Of a stretch of 64,000 nucleotides of DNA, positions 26,920 to 35,376 are shown piece after piece. Source of the stretch: Sphingobacterium multivorum. GTDB lineage: Bacteria > Bacteroidota > Bacteroidia > Sphingobacteriales > Sphingobacteriaceae. The stretch spans positions 930,001-994,000 of the forward strand of contig NZ_UAUU01000011.1 in the NCBI RefSeq assembly GCF_900457465.1. The letters run 5' to 3'. The stretch's first letter is position 1; each line of letters starts with the position of its first letter. The position numbers and the translations under genes are program-made. The notes under the pieces were generated by a model. The model had not been told where the DNA came from and did no database searches. It saw only the letters and a program-made list of their open reading frames with translations.

Positions 26920-26995
26920 AATAATGGTTTTTTTTGTGAAATTAGTGGGGGCATTCTGATGCGAACTAGTGGAGGCATTCTAATGCGAAGTGACA

Positions 26996-27534
26996 CTGCC
27001 TTTCGCTATAAGGCATCGGTTGAGGAGCTCAATATGGATCCCAAACGCGGTACGGACAAAGCCCAGATCGCTGACCTAATTACTGGCGGGTACATTGAAA
27101 GAGGTGAGCCGCTACTGATATCGGGCGCGACGGGGTGCGGAAAAAGCTTTCTGGCCTCAGCCCTTGGTTTAAAAGCATGCTCACAGGGAAAAAAGGTCTT
27201 ATACTTCAATCTACAGAAGCTGCTCCAGCGAACCAAGATTGCCAGACTGGAAGGATCAATGCACAAACTTTTGGACAGGATTGCAAAAGCTGACCTGCTG
27301 ATCCTGGATGACTTTGGTCTTGTAAATCTAGACCAGCAGCAAAGGCTGGACCTGATGGAAATTATTGAAGATAGGCATGCCAGATCATCGACCATTATAG
27401 CCAGTCAGCTTCCCGTATCAAGCTGGTATGATGTGATTGGGGAAGATACAATCGCCGACGCTGTATTGGACCGGATTGTACATACTTCACACCGAATTGA
27501 ACTTAAGGGTGAAAGTCTAAGAAAAAAAAGGTAA
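26996..27534 (+). pseudogene. istB: IstB fragment of the second IS21 element
   Basis: About 179 residues of the C-terminal part of an IstB ATPase: AFRYKASVEELN, Walker A GATGCGKSFLA, Walker B DLLILDDFGL, ending GESLRKKR. The N-terminal 70-80 residues are missing. The open frame continues upstream into the right end of the first IS21 element (MRTSGGILMRSD), which is not part of the original protein. It differs strongly from the istB at 26083-26919, so it comes from another IS21 group. Confidence 0.8.
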
Positions 27535-27625
27535 TATTGTCAGGCTATTGGTAAAAATCCCCCAGATAACCAAAATCAGAGGGGTCAGTATCGCCGGAAA
27601 GGGGTCAACATCACCGGAATATGCA
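26996..27625 (+). mobile_element. remnant of a second, different IS21-family element
   Basis: Only the 3' part of an istB gene and a right end remain. The right end shows two 19-bp repeats, GGGGTCAGTATCGCCGGAA (27581-27599) and GGGGTCAACATCACCGGAA (27601-27619), 20 bp apart. It likely finishes in ATATGCA near 27625. The left side was removed where the complete IS21 element sits. Confidence 0.7.
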
Positions 27626-27878
27626 GTAAATGAATATATAGACAACAAAAAAAGCCATCTTACTTACGTAAAATGGTTTTTTTTGAAAGTGAACCCGCTG
27701 GTACAAAACTCGAACTCTTTTTTGGAAGATTTGAGGAGATTAAACCAATTGAAAGATAGTCTGTACCAATCTTATGAAATTGTAAAAAAAGCTAAGCGAC
27801 CTTTAAGTTCTACAAAAGTAGGAAAACTAAAAAAATGAGTCAATATAAATTCTAGTCTGATTTCGTTTTTATCAACCT
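27626..27878 (+). other. short stretch with a possible gene tail
   Basis: An open frame from inside the IS21 right end continues to 27838. Its last 65 codons (KSHLTYVKWFFLKVNPL, then SFLEDLRRLNQLKDSLYQSY) have an ordinary coding composition. I do not recognise the protein. It could be the C-terminus of a gene disrupted by the IS21 remnant, or chance. It converges on the reverse transcriptase gene. Confidence 0.25.
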
Positions 27879-28970
27879 TTATAAAGGCCATTGTATATTG
27901 TTAAAATCTTTTAGCATTTTATTTCCTATCTCAGGACTAATGAATCGGATGTAATGAATCCTTCCTAATAGCCAATATCTATAGAACTGTTTATCAACTC
28001 CTATTTTTTTTTGATGGCTTTCTGGCCAATATTTTAAACAAAAGTGAATGTGTCTTTTGACATCTTTTCTATATGACTTAGGTACTGATAGTCCATGGGT
28101 TGTATTCAAACCTGTAACCTTTTGACGCATGCCTTTTTTTCGAAGTGTCCACTTATTCCAGTTAATCAAAAGGTTTTCAGACATAACGACTCTCATGATT
28201 TCTGTTTTTGTAGGAATGTTTTTGATGTCGTTACCTGAGAAGGTAATATCATCGGCATATCTTGTGTATGTACTTCCTTTTAATTCCGCAAGTTCGACCA
28301 TTTTACCATCTAAATTTCTGAGTACTAAATTAGAAATTGATGGACTGGTCGGAGCTCCTTGCGGTAAAACACCATACTCTTGTTCAAATGTTTTATTGAA
28401 CAGTTTTTGTTCAATATGACTAAGCTGTAAATAATAATCTTCTTTAATTGGAACAGTAACCAATTTTGACAAACTCCAAGAAAGTGTTTTAGTGTAGCCT
28501 ATTTCGACAAATAATTTAAATACTTTATGTTCAGTAATCGTTTCAAAAAACTTGAGTAGGTCTACGTTCAATATAAATCTCTTAGCTACGTGTTGATCGG
28601 CGTTTTCCTTGATTGATCGGTTTTTTATGTATCCATATGCTGACGAAGTAGGATGGTGGTGCAAGAGGATATTATGGTAAATCCAAGATTGAATAAGTTT
28701 TAAATTTGTAAAAGGTACGGATAGATGTCGCAATCCACCCTTTTTCTTTTTTATATGGAAATGCTTATAGTAATTTTCTCTATGATCTTCTATTGTTTTA
28801 AGATCTTCATAGTTAATACCTAATTCATAGGCCATGTGCTTCAGAGAAAATAATACAGGGAATCCTCTATTGACAAGATTATCTGCATACTTAAGCGTGT
28901 TGACAATGTATTGTTCTGACTTTTCTTGGTTTTTACATTCTTCAATAAAGAGCTTTCGGTCGAATGACAT
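27879..28970 (-). CDS. retron-type reverse transcriptase
   Basis: 363 residues from the ATG at 28970 (MSFDRKLF). An upstream in-frame codon at 29018 would run into the structured RNA region and is unlikely. Retron signatures are present: NADQH (the NAxxH motif, residues 123-127), motif A NVDLLKFF, LPQGAPTSP near 202-210, the catalytic YADD at 238-241, and VTG at 285-287. There is no maturase or endonuclease domain as in group II introns. It should copy the msd part of the upstream RNA into msDNA. The two genes upstream on the same strand encode the probable effector partners. Confidence 0.9.
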   Translation of the reverse strand: MSFDRKLFIEECKNQEKSEQYIVNTLKYADNLVNRGFPVLFSLKHMAYELGINYEDLKTIEDHRENYYKHFHIKKKKGGLRHLSVPFTNLKLIQSWIYHNILLHHHPTSSAYGYIKNRSIKENADQHVAKRFILNVDLLKFFETITEHKVFKLFVEIGYTKTLSWSLSKLVTVPIKEDYYLQLSHIEQKLFNKTFEQEYGVLPQGAPTSPSISNLVLRNLDGKMVELAELKGSTYTRYADDITFSGNDIKNIPTKTEIMRVVMSENLLINWNKWTLRKKGMRQKVTGLNTTHGLSVPKSYRKDVKRHIHFCLKYWPESHQKKIGVDKQFYRYWLLGRIHYIRFISPEIGNKMLKDFNNIQWPL

Positions 28971-29147
28971 AGTTATTACGATTATTTGATGTAGTTCACG
29001 TGAGTGAACTATATGCAAGATGAGCGCTTGCGCTGACTGTGCGTTGGCGCGCGAGATATTGCATATAGATTAGTATAAAAGAACTTATAGTTGTGTTGGC
29101 ATAAAAGACACCAACAGATAGAGACACTAGCTACTATCTACTAATAA
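28971..29147 (-). ncRNA. candidate retron msr-msd RNA
   Basis: This gene-free 177-bp stretch lies directly upstream of the reverse transcriptase on its strand and is rich in inverted repeats. They are: TGTTGG/CCAACA at 29094-29099 and 29111-29116; a 9-bp stem TATATGCAA/TTGCATATA at 29010-29018 and 29059-29067 enclosing a GC-rich 40-base interior; and an 8-bp stem with a 4-base loop at 28992-29011. Structured RNA here is expected for a retron. Exact msr, msd and a1/a2 borders and the branching G cannot be fixed by eye. Confidence 0.65.
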
Positions 29148-30407
29148 TTACGTTTTATCGCCGAAAGTCTTTGGTAAGTATACTATTTTCTTGGGAGATA
29201 TTGAAACACTATCTGCTGATTTTTTATTTTTTAAATAGACGAATTTTTCAATTTCATTCACTATTGCCACTCCATTTGAGCTTAATTTTTTATGTGACGT
29301 ACATAACTTCAAATCTACTAATTCTGTCAACAGCGTTTCAAATCTTGATGTTGAGATGTTTAGCCATTGACAAATAACATAGTCGGATCTTTTTGCTTTC
29401 AATAATTTCATGACTGCAAACATCTCTAAATTGCGCTTGGAAAATGGGGTTGATGATAAATTCAGCCCGGGTATTTCAAACTTGTTCTTGGATATCGACA
29501 CCCAGTAGAGTATTTCCTTTTTCAATTCATTATGATTTTTGACAAAATCGGAATAAAATCTAGGGAATAACGGCGTCCAGTTACATCTACTGCTCCATAT
29601 TATTGGTAGCGTATTGTTGGGAGTTGTATGTTCAAATACGACGAGCGATTGCGAATTTTCATATCCTAGTGCATTTTTTTTTTCTGTCACAAGCTTTGCC
29701 CCATATTTGTAGCAAAATTCTCTAACTGGCAATGTATTGGGTCGATATCCAAATACAGAAGGTTGTGAAAAAGCTTTTTTACGTACCTCACCAAATAAGC
29801 CAACATTTGGATAGCTATATTGAAGCATTTCAAATCCTTCTTCATTAATAATAATTGAAACGATTGCAAGGTTTGGTTTAAGTTGATTATCTGCTAAAAA
29901 CTGAATAAGCCCGCTTTGAGTGGTATTTCCGCTCAAAAATTCTCCGACGGAATTACCTGTCCCGACAAAATCATCTACAAGTAACAGTAAAAAATCATCT
30001 TTAACGATTGTCAAATCTTGAATTAGTGGGATTATCTCTTCCTTACGACCTATTAAATGTTTTTTTCTTCTATACCTTTTATCAGAAAAAGTAGGTGATT
30101 TGTTAATAAAATACAACATCGAACTACCGCTTTTCCCATATTTACCGATGCCCAATACTATTACTATTTTATTGCTATATTGTTTAAAGACCTTTGAAAG
30201 ACCATCCGAATAAATATCAAGTACCCTACCTAAGGGTAAATATTCGATGTTTTCCAAAACCTTCAGTGCTTCAGGTAAATCTTCTTTATCAAAGTTGTCT
30301 AGCCAATTTAAAACGTGATAAATTGATATACTACCGTAGAAACGGTTGACTAAAATGCTATCGATCAGAAACTGATCCGATTCTGAAAATTTCATAAATA
30401 ATCCCAC
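29148..30407 (-). CDS. phosphoribosyltransferase-like protein with C-terminal winged helix, retron-associated
   Basis: 419 residues (or 415 from MKFSESDQF at 30395). Residues about 60-260 look like a type I phosphoribosyltransferase: strand IVIVLGIGKYG, then the PRPP-binding loop LLLLVDDFVGTGNSV at 141-155. Residues about 310-390 look like a winged helix (AVMKLLKAKRSDYVICQWL, then LLTELVDLKLC). This domain pair, next to an HSP90-like ATPase and a retron RT, matches the retron group called type III as I recall it. It ends where the structured RNA begins and lies 49 bp after the ATPase gene. It may be a toxin or sensor that acts on nucleotides; that is inference. Confidence 0.75.
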   Translation of the reverse strand: MGLFMKFSESDQFLIDSILVNRFYGSISIYHVLNWLDNFDKEDLPEALKVLENIEYLPLGRVLDIYSDGLSKVFKQYSNKIVIVLGIGKYGKSGSSMLYFINKSPTFSDKRYRRKKHLIGRKEEIIPLIQDLTIVKDDFLLLLVDDFVGTGNSVGEFLSGNTTQSGLIQFLADNQLKPNLAIVSIIINEEGFEMLQYSYPNVGLFGEVRKKAFSQPSVFGYRPNTLPVREFCYKYGAKLVTEKKNALGYENSQSLVVFEHTTPNNTLPIIWSSRCNWTPLFPRFYSDFVKNHNELKKEILYWVSISKNKFEIPGLNLSSTPFSKRNLEMFAVMKLLKAKRSDYVICQWLNISTSRFETLLTELVDLKLCTSHKKLSSNGVAIVNEIEKFVYLKNKKSADSVSISPKKIVYLPKTFGDKT

Positions 30408-30456
30408 ATATATTTATACTCTGATACTCATAATCGGAGAATGAAATTTGCCATCA

Positions 30457-32490
30457 CTAAATGGCTACTCTTTTCAATGACGAACTAACCTTGTTGAAAT
30501 CAATATCTGCAAAATCTCTCTGTGCCTTCTCCTGTACATCAATGTCCTTCGTTTGAAGTAGGTTTGCCATATATTGAAGTTTTCTCTTCACATTTTCAAT
30601 TAAGTCAGACCACTTCATGACCCATATTTCAATGTTTTTATTTTCATTTCTGAAATAGAAGTATGGGTTATCCTCACCTTTTTGCCTGCCTTGGATATCG
30701 AATATAGCATCCGAATTAATTTCGGAACTTATAAGCAGGATTTTGAAAGAAACGTCACGGCTAACTGAATTTAATTTTTCAATTTCTCGCGCATACTTCA
30801 TAACCTGAGCAATTTCCTTTGGACTAATTTTAACCTTAGGTGCTTTCAATTCAACTATTAGCACTTCTCGCCTTTTATGATCTAAAATTCTTTGATTATA
30901 CATGAACAAATCTGTGATAGATTTGACAGACCGCTCAGTGACTTCATTGATGTTGTCATCTTTTTTCGACGCTTTGTATCCCAGACAGTCATCCCGCAAC
31001 TGAATTAGATTTTTCTCAAGGTTTTTATCTGAAAGCAATTTTGTTGTTTCATTATATTCTTCTCCAAATATCCACAACATACGTTCAAGAAATTTGTGTA
31101 ATTCTTTTCTCTCCTTTACATTTTTGGCTATATCGCTATATACCAGCTTTTCCAAGAAATCAACTTCTTCAATCTTCGTTGCTACTTTGTCCGAAAATTC
31201 TATGATATTTTCTAAATCAGTTTTTTCCAATAAGTCAGAGAACTTCGATATGAGCTTATTGTTTAGTTTCAGTATACTGTATAGAATTTTGTTAAGCTCG
31301 CCATTTGAAATAGTTCTGTCTATTAGTGGGTAGATGATTTCTCTAAGCTGGTTGTCGTCTTTTAACAAATGGTATCGATCCTCTACTAGATAAGCCAATT
31401 TATCGAACAGTATCACTTTGGATTGTGAACTCGACTTTTCTTTGTAAGGATAATACGTGTCTTTCTTTAAATTATCCGAAAAGTTGTCAAACTCTTTGTT
31501 TCTCTCCTTAAAAAAGACATTTAGCTTGTCTTTAATGAACTCTCTAACTTTTCTCCAATCAGGATCCAGATCATCAAGATCGATATTACGATAAATATCG
31601 GAAGATAGCGTTGAAGATGATACATAAATAAACCATCCTCCGACTTTAGGACTTAACCAAGTAGCATCGTATTCTAAACTCCCTGCAATTGTATTCAATC
31701 CTGCATTTTGAACTGTTAGAAAGACTTTTATTTTTTCAATTTTTTTTATTGGCATAAAGTCAAAGAGCACCTTATGATCTTTCCCCTTACTGTCTGTAAA
31801 TGTTGAAGCAATTTTGATAGGCTCACTAGTTACAAAATCAGTTGGGTTAATTGGGTGGCCGTTTATGTGAAAGACGATGTCTTTATTAAAAATTTTAAGA
31901 GGATATCTTTCGAAAATTGCATCCGATATATTTTGACGTAAAAATTTGTCAATTATCTTTTTCTTTGGTTCTTTTTCTGTAACATACGAAGGATAAAGAT
32001 TCGTAATAGTTACCTTATAATAGGTGTTATGGTTCTTTCCTTTTAGTAATTCCTCCTCAGTGGGGATATTAATTTCAGATACATTGATATTATTTCCAAA
32101 ACTATCAAATGAAAGAGGTATTACGGCTTTCGAAAATGTTTTACTTTCGCTACAGTAACCAACCGTTTCAATTTCAATTTCTTTGCCAATCTGAAAGCTT
32201 GCAAACCGACCTATCCCTTTTCCACCGTCTTTGTTGGTAGTTCCTATATCTAAGAGTTTAGTTTCTAACTCATTGATATGAACACCCTTTCCATCGTCTT
32301 TTATTGAAATTCGTTTGATGTGGGTCGTGCTTAATTCTTCATCAGAGGCATAATCTATCTCAATCCAAATATTTTTGCTTTTTGCCTGAATAGAATTATT
32401 CATCAATTCGCTAAATGCTACAAATGTGCTGATATAATTCGCAAACAACTCATTGACTAGTCTGGAATTTGTAGTTAATTTTCTCGACAT
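30457..32490 (-). CDS. GHKL/HSP90-like ATPase, retron-associated
   Basis: 677 residues. The first 110 form a GHKL ATP site: N-box FSELMNNSIQA (26-36), G1 DDGKG (65-69) and the G2-like GGKGIGRF (89-96). Then come an HSP90/MutL-like middle part and a long helical region (330-500). The C-terminal quarter contains VLIVELKAPKVKISPKEIAQV near residue 555, which resembles a PD-(D/E)XK nuclease-type E-x-K core. MORC-like ATPases of this kind occur in defence systems. It is the first gene of the retron operon and has two palindromes upstream. A role in sensing or remodelling for the effector is inferred. Confidence 0.78.
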   Translation of the reverse strand: MSRKLTTNSRLVNELFANYISTFVAFSELMNNSIQAKSKNIWIEIDYASDEELSTTHIKRISIKDDGKGVHINELETKLLDIGTTNKDGGKGIGRFASFQIGKEIEIETVGYCSESKTFSKAVIPLSFDSFGNNINVSEINIPTEEELLKGKNHNTYYKVTITNLYPSYVTEKEPKKKIIDKFLRQNISDAIFERYPLKIFNKDIVFHINGHPINPTDFVTSEPIKIASTFTDSKGKDHKVLFDFMPIKKIEKIKVFLTVQNAGLNTIAGSLEYDATWLSPKVGGWFIYVSSSTLSSDIYRNIDLDDLDPDWRKVREFIKDKLNVFFKERNKEFDNFSDNLKKDTYYPYKEKSSSQSKVILFDKLAYLVEDRYHLLKDDNQLREIIYPLIDRTISNGELNKILYSILKLNNKLISKFSDLLEKTDLENIIEFSDKVATKIEEVDFLEKLVYSDIAKNVKERKELHKFLERMLWIFGEEYNETTKLLSDKNLEKNLIQLRDDCLGYKASKKDDNINEVTERSVKSITDLFMYNQRILDHKRREVLIVELKAPKVKISPKEIAQVMKYAREIEKLNSVSRDVSFKILLISSEINSDAIFDIQGRQKGEDNPYFYFRNENKNIEIWVMKWSDLIENVKRKLQYMANLLQTKDIDVQEKAQRDFADIDFNKVSSSLKRVAI

Positions 32491-32509
32491 TTCTAATGAA
32501 ATAAGTAAA

Positions 32510-32568
32510 CTCTATATTATAGAGGATTTTCTTAGCGAATTTATGGAAAAAAGTGTTACGAAACACTT
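32510..32568. promoter_or_regulatory. two palindromes upstream of the retron operon
   Basis: CTCTATATTATAGAG at 32510-32524 is a perfect 7+1+7 palindrome, 20 bp before the ATPase start. AAGTGTTACGAAACACTT at 32551-32568 has 7-bp arms around ACGA. They could be operators, perhaps for the winged-helix protein, or for rteC on the other side. No clear promoter was found. Confidence 0.35.
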
Positions 32569-32733
32569 AGATTATCAATCTAATAATAACTTATATCCAC
32601 ACAGTGCTAAATATAGCGATGCGCTGTTTTTTATAAAAATCTTCCCTGACTTCGTCCTGTCTCATGAAAAAAGCTCGGTACTAATCGCAAATTTTGCGAA
32701 GGCATATTGGCTTCATTTTAAACCATTGGTATT

Positions 32734-33569
32734 ATGAGACACCTATTACAAAAAATCGTCTCCGACATACAGAAACAGGAACGTAAGTTGTCGGTGGAGG
32801 CTTCGAGTTTTATGGACGAGGCATATAGGATGATAATCTATCTGAAATCACTTCTTGGAGACATCAAAGAAGATATTATAAACGAGGGCTTCGCAACATT
32901 AGAAGACGAGATCCTTTTCTTTAAGCAGATAAAGCCGACCGTTCTTGGTAAACTCATCCATTACAACAAAGTGTTCAGAATAGAAACTGCCTGCCCTGCA
33001 AGCAACGGGAATATCTATGAAAATTATTTTGCCATGCACCTGCAAGAACTTAAAAAAGAATATATGGAGCATGTCTGCAATTCCGACTTCTACCGTTATT
33101 ACCGTTCCGGCAGAACTGACCGAGATGAACAGTATTTTACGCTTGGCAAAATCAACTGCCATGATGGGCTGAACAGCTTTGTGTTTGAAATAGATACCAA
33201 ATTTTCGACCTATTTTGATTATAAGGTGGCGAAAATCATCGTCAACGAATTAATCTATCACTATCTGACAACAAAGCTAAGCCCCGAACAAAATCCCGAC
33301 GTGCTGTTACAGCACGAGGAAACAAAAGACTTCTTTTGGACACCCTTATCGAATTGATTTATGCACTCTACGCCTGCGATGCCATTTCGCACGGGAAAAT
33401 AGGCATCCGCAAAATCAGCATGGTATTCCAAATCCTGTTCCGTGTCTCGCTGAACGACATACATAACAGCTTTCACCGGATGAAGACGCGTGCAGGCTCA
33501 CGGCCGTTGTTTTTAGACCAACTCAAATACAGTTTAGAGGAATATATGGACAGGGAAGACAACCTGTAA
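32734..33569 (+). pseudogene. rteC: RteC-like regulator, second copy, broken by a small deletion
   Basis: The first 200 residues are a good RteC protein (DEILFFKQIKPTVLGKLIHYN, split: DEILFFKQIK and KLIHYNKVFRIE; later FYRYYRSGR, FDYKVAKIIVNEL). The frame breaks after KDFFWT near 33342. The C-terminal part (LIELIYALYACD to the end at 33569) follows in another frame. The first copy reads WTASKTALTELIYAL here, so about 13 bases are missing between WT and LIEL. RteC activates excision of CTnDOT-type elements, so the lesion may have fixed the element in place. It is diverged from the copy at 5609-6432. Confidence 0.82.
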
Positions 33570-33625
33570 TTTTTGTATTCCTAATTCGATAACAAACTTT
33601 GGTTTCAATAAACGAAAAAAAAATG

Positions 33626-34000
33626 TTATTCTTCTTTACGTTGTTGCACGTTGAACACTGTGCCTGCGGGGTATTGAATCCAGTGCATATTTTCCGGCAA
33701 CTCTTCCAGTTCATCACATGTTTCGACGCCGTTAGACAGTAAATAATCTGTCGCCTCAGCCACATTTGGAACGGTGAGTTGTAACCAAGTTTCCGAATGG
33801 GTATAGTTGTCAACACAGTCCAGCCAAATTACATTATTTCCGAATTTTACTTCGTGTGTTCTGGAGACGGTGGGATTGTCGATGGGCTTTTCAGAAACTT
33901 CAAGTTTCAGTATATCCCTGTAGAAAGAAACTGTCTTTTCGTATTTACCTTTAGGTATTTTAATAGCAATATTAATTCCTGCTTCAAATTTCTGATGCAT
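33626..34000 (-). CDS. VOC-family (glyoxalase-like) protein
   Basis: 124 residues with the vicinal-oxygen-chelate pattern: VSFYRDILKLEVSEK in the first half and VAEATDYLLSNGVET in the second, ending in a VFNVQQRK strand. VOC proteins include glyoxalases, dioxygenases and antibiotic-binding proteins. The usual metal ligands are not obvious, so binding or resistance roles are as likely as catalysis. It converges with rteC and has no clear operon partner. Its normal length suggests it is intact. Confidence 0.78.
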   Translation of the reverse strand: MHQKFEAGINIAIKIPKGKYEKTVSFYRDILKLEVSEKPIDNPTVSRTHEVKFGNNVIWLDCVDNYTHSETWLQLTVPNVAEATDYLLSNGVETCDELEELPENMHWIQYPAGTVFNVQQRKEE

Positions 34001-34037
34001 ATAGTCTCTGTTTTAGATAAACTATGAACGTAGCCAT

Positions 34038-34616
34038 TCACGTTTTTAAGTAGTTGGTCACATTCTCCAGTAAATCATAGTCTAATTCTTTCTTAATTTT
34101 TTCAATGATATTATCTATTTCAAACTTTGTAGTTCTTTTTTCGACGTTGTAAAGAATGGCGTTTTTAAGGTGATTAGGTACGGGTGATTTATTTATTTGG
34201 AAGCACAAATATTCAAAACTTGAAGCAAAATGTTCAGCTCTTTTATGGTCTGGATACATATAGGAGTTTTCAAGAAAGCTGATGAATTTTTTATCCTTTG
34301 CATCAATAAGAATCCCTATATCCAAACCATTATCATCAACTAATTTAATTGTATCACTTTGTAGGAGTTGCAAGGTTTTGTTAACACTAAAATATTTAAA
34401 TAGAATATAGAGGTGGTTGGTCTTGATATAAGTAACATCATGAATAAAAACAGAAACAAGTAAATTACTAATAAACTCCTTAGCTCCAGTTTCATCGCTT
34501 ATAGTTAAAGCTTGCAATAAGCCATGAAGTTCAGGTGTCATTGAATTTATTCGATAACCGTCTCTAAATTTAAAGCTACCACCGTGAAAGTATGAATTTA
34601 GAAATGCTTCATTCAT
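34038..34616 (-). CDS. uncharacterised protein of 192 residues
   Basis: I do not recognise this protein. It is soluble, mostly helical, and has no Cys cluster, signal or membrane segment. The C-terminal part is rich in charged residues (KIKKELDYDLLENVTNYLKT region). It is 37 bp from the VOC gene on the same strand, so the two may be cotranscribed. The codon use and AT content resemble the accessory genes around it. A stretch of about 240 bp upstream has no gene. Confidence 0.55.
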   Translation of the reverse strand: MNEAFLNSYFHGGSFKFRDGYRINSMTPELHGLLQALTISDETGAKEFISNLLVSVFIHDVTYIKTNHLYILFKYFSVNKTLQLLQSDTIKLVDDNGLDIGILIDAKDKKFISFLENSYMYPDHKRAEHFASSFEYLCFQINKSPVPNHLKNAILYNVEKRTTKFEIDNIIEKIKKELDYDLLENVTNYLKT

Positions 34617-34884
34617 AGTGTATTTTTAAAATTGCAAAAACCATTTAACGTCAATTCGTTGTTTGCAATATACGTGATTTCTCATCTACATAAACCGAAA
34701 ATGTATATGTAAAAAACATGCTTTAATATGAACGTAGAGTAGATTAAGAGGTATTTCATCCTCTTTTAATAGGCATGTGATATATTTGCGACCTAAGCAA
34801 TAAATACCTTTATAAAAAACGTAATCTATTTGGAAAATGCTGATGTATTGGTGTTATGGGACGGAAGGATTTAACAAAGGGGGT

Positions 34885-35085
34885 GTTCCGACCTGGGGAG
34901 GATCTGTCTTTTTTGCCCGACCAGATTTTAATAAAAATGGGAACGGTGCACCGTCCCCGAAAATCTATGAATTATAAAATACATGACCGCTATCGCTCCA
35001 ATAATCACCGCAAAACAGGTCACGGGCGTAAGCCTCATAATCGAAGTACGTTTTTGCAAATTCGGGCAAGTCCATTTGCTCTACC
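34885..35085. repeat. left copy of a 201-bp imperfect direct repeat (ardA tail)
   Basis: It matches 38229-38430 at about 85% by eye, from GTTCCGACCTG to TTTGCTCTACC. It contains the 3' end of an antirestriction gene and its downstream hairpin-like sequence. Together the copies flank the two-gene cassette at 35377-38165. Confidence 0.75.
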
Positions 35086-35093
35086 GTGTTCAT
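34965..35093 (-). pseudogene. detached C-terminus of an ArdA-type antirestriction protein
   Basis: Reading the minus strand from 35093 gives 42 residues (MNTVEQMDLPEFAKTYFD, then YEAYARDLFCGDYW and GHVFYNS). They match the downstream end of the ardA gene at 38310-38843. It has its own ATG but no ArdA body upstream. It is a leftover of a second ardA gene or of a rearrangement that brought in the cassette to its right. DNA from 35094 to 35376 shows no gene. Confidence 0.7.
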
Positions 35094-35376
35094 ATTTAGT
35101 GAAAACCTCAACTTTAGCCGTTACTTTTTAATCACTGATGATATCTTCCAAAATGCAAGAGGATGTCAATTTCACTAAGTGGGTAGAGGTAATTGAGTTA
35201 ACTCAGTAGTAGCCTAGTCTATCTATAAATGACTGATAATCAAATTCGATGATCTTCATGTTTTTTCAATATTCCTTTTGTTCAACACCTTTTGGGTTTT
35301 TCAAAATTATTGTTCATCTTTAATGTGCAAAGTTGAGTCTATTTTTAACAAACCAAATCGAAACACGTAAAGACTT

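Larger units (their letters stand above)
24588..26995 (+). mobile_element. IS21-family element with both ends
   Basis: The left end TGTTAATTCGCAG and right end (complement TGTCACTTCGC) have multiple terminal repeats, as in IS21. ATTCGCATTAAAATGCCACCAC-type words lie inside the left end, and two copies of a GTGG(A/G)GGCATTCTRATGCGAA pattern lie at 26943-26993. The element is about 2.4 kb with istA and istB. No target duplication is visible: the left flank is AAAGATAGA and the right flank is CTGCCTTTC. The flanks belong to two different transposons. Confidence 0.8.

Noticed and set aside
27879..29018. The reverse transcriptase as a DGR or group II intron enzyme
   Set aside because: No maturase or endonuclease domain, no template/variable repeat pair seen nearby, and NAxxH plus VTG fit retrons better.
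32453..32737. 94-codon plus-strand frame overlapping the start of the retron ATPase gene
   Set aside because: It lies antisense to the ATPase start and over the two palindromes; composition is not convincing.
34856..35131. 91-codon plus-strand frame over the left ardA tail
   Set aside because: It is antisense to the recognisable ArdA C-terminus and its match at 38399 is only the same repeat.
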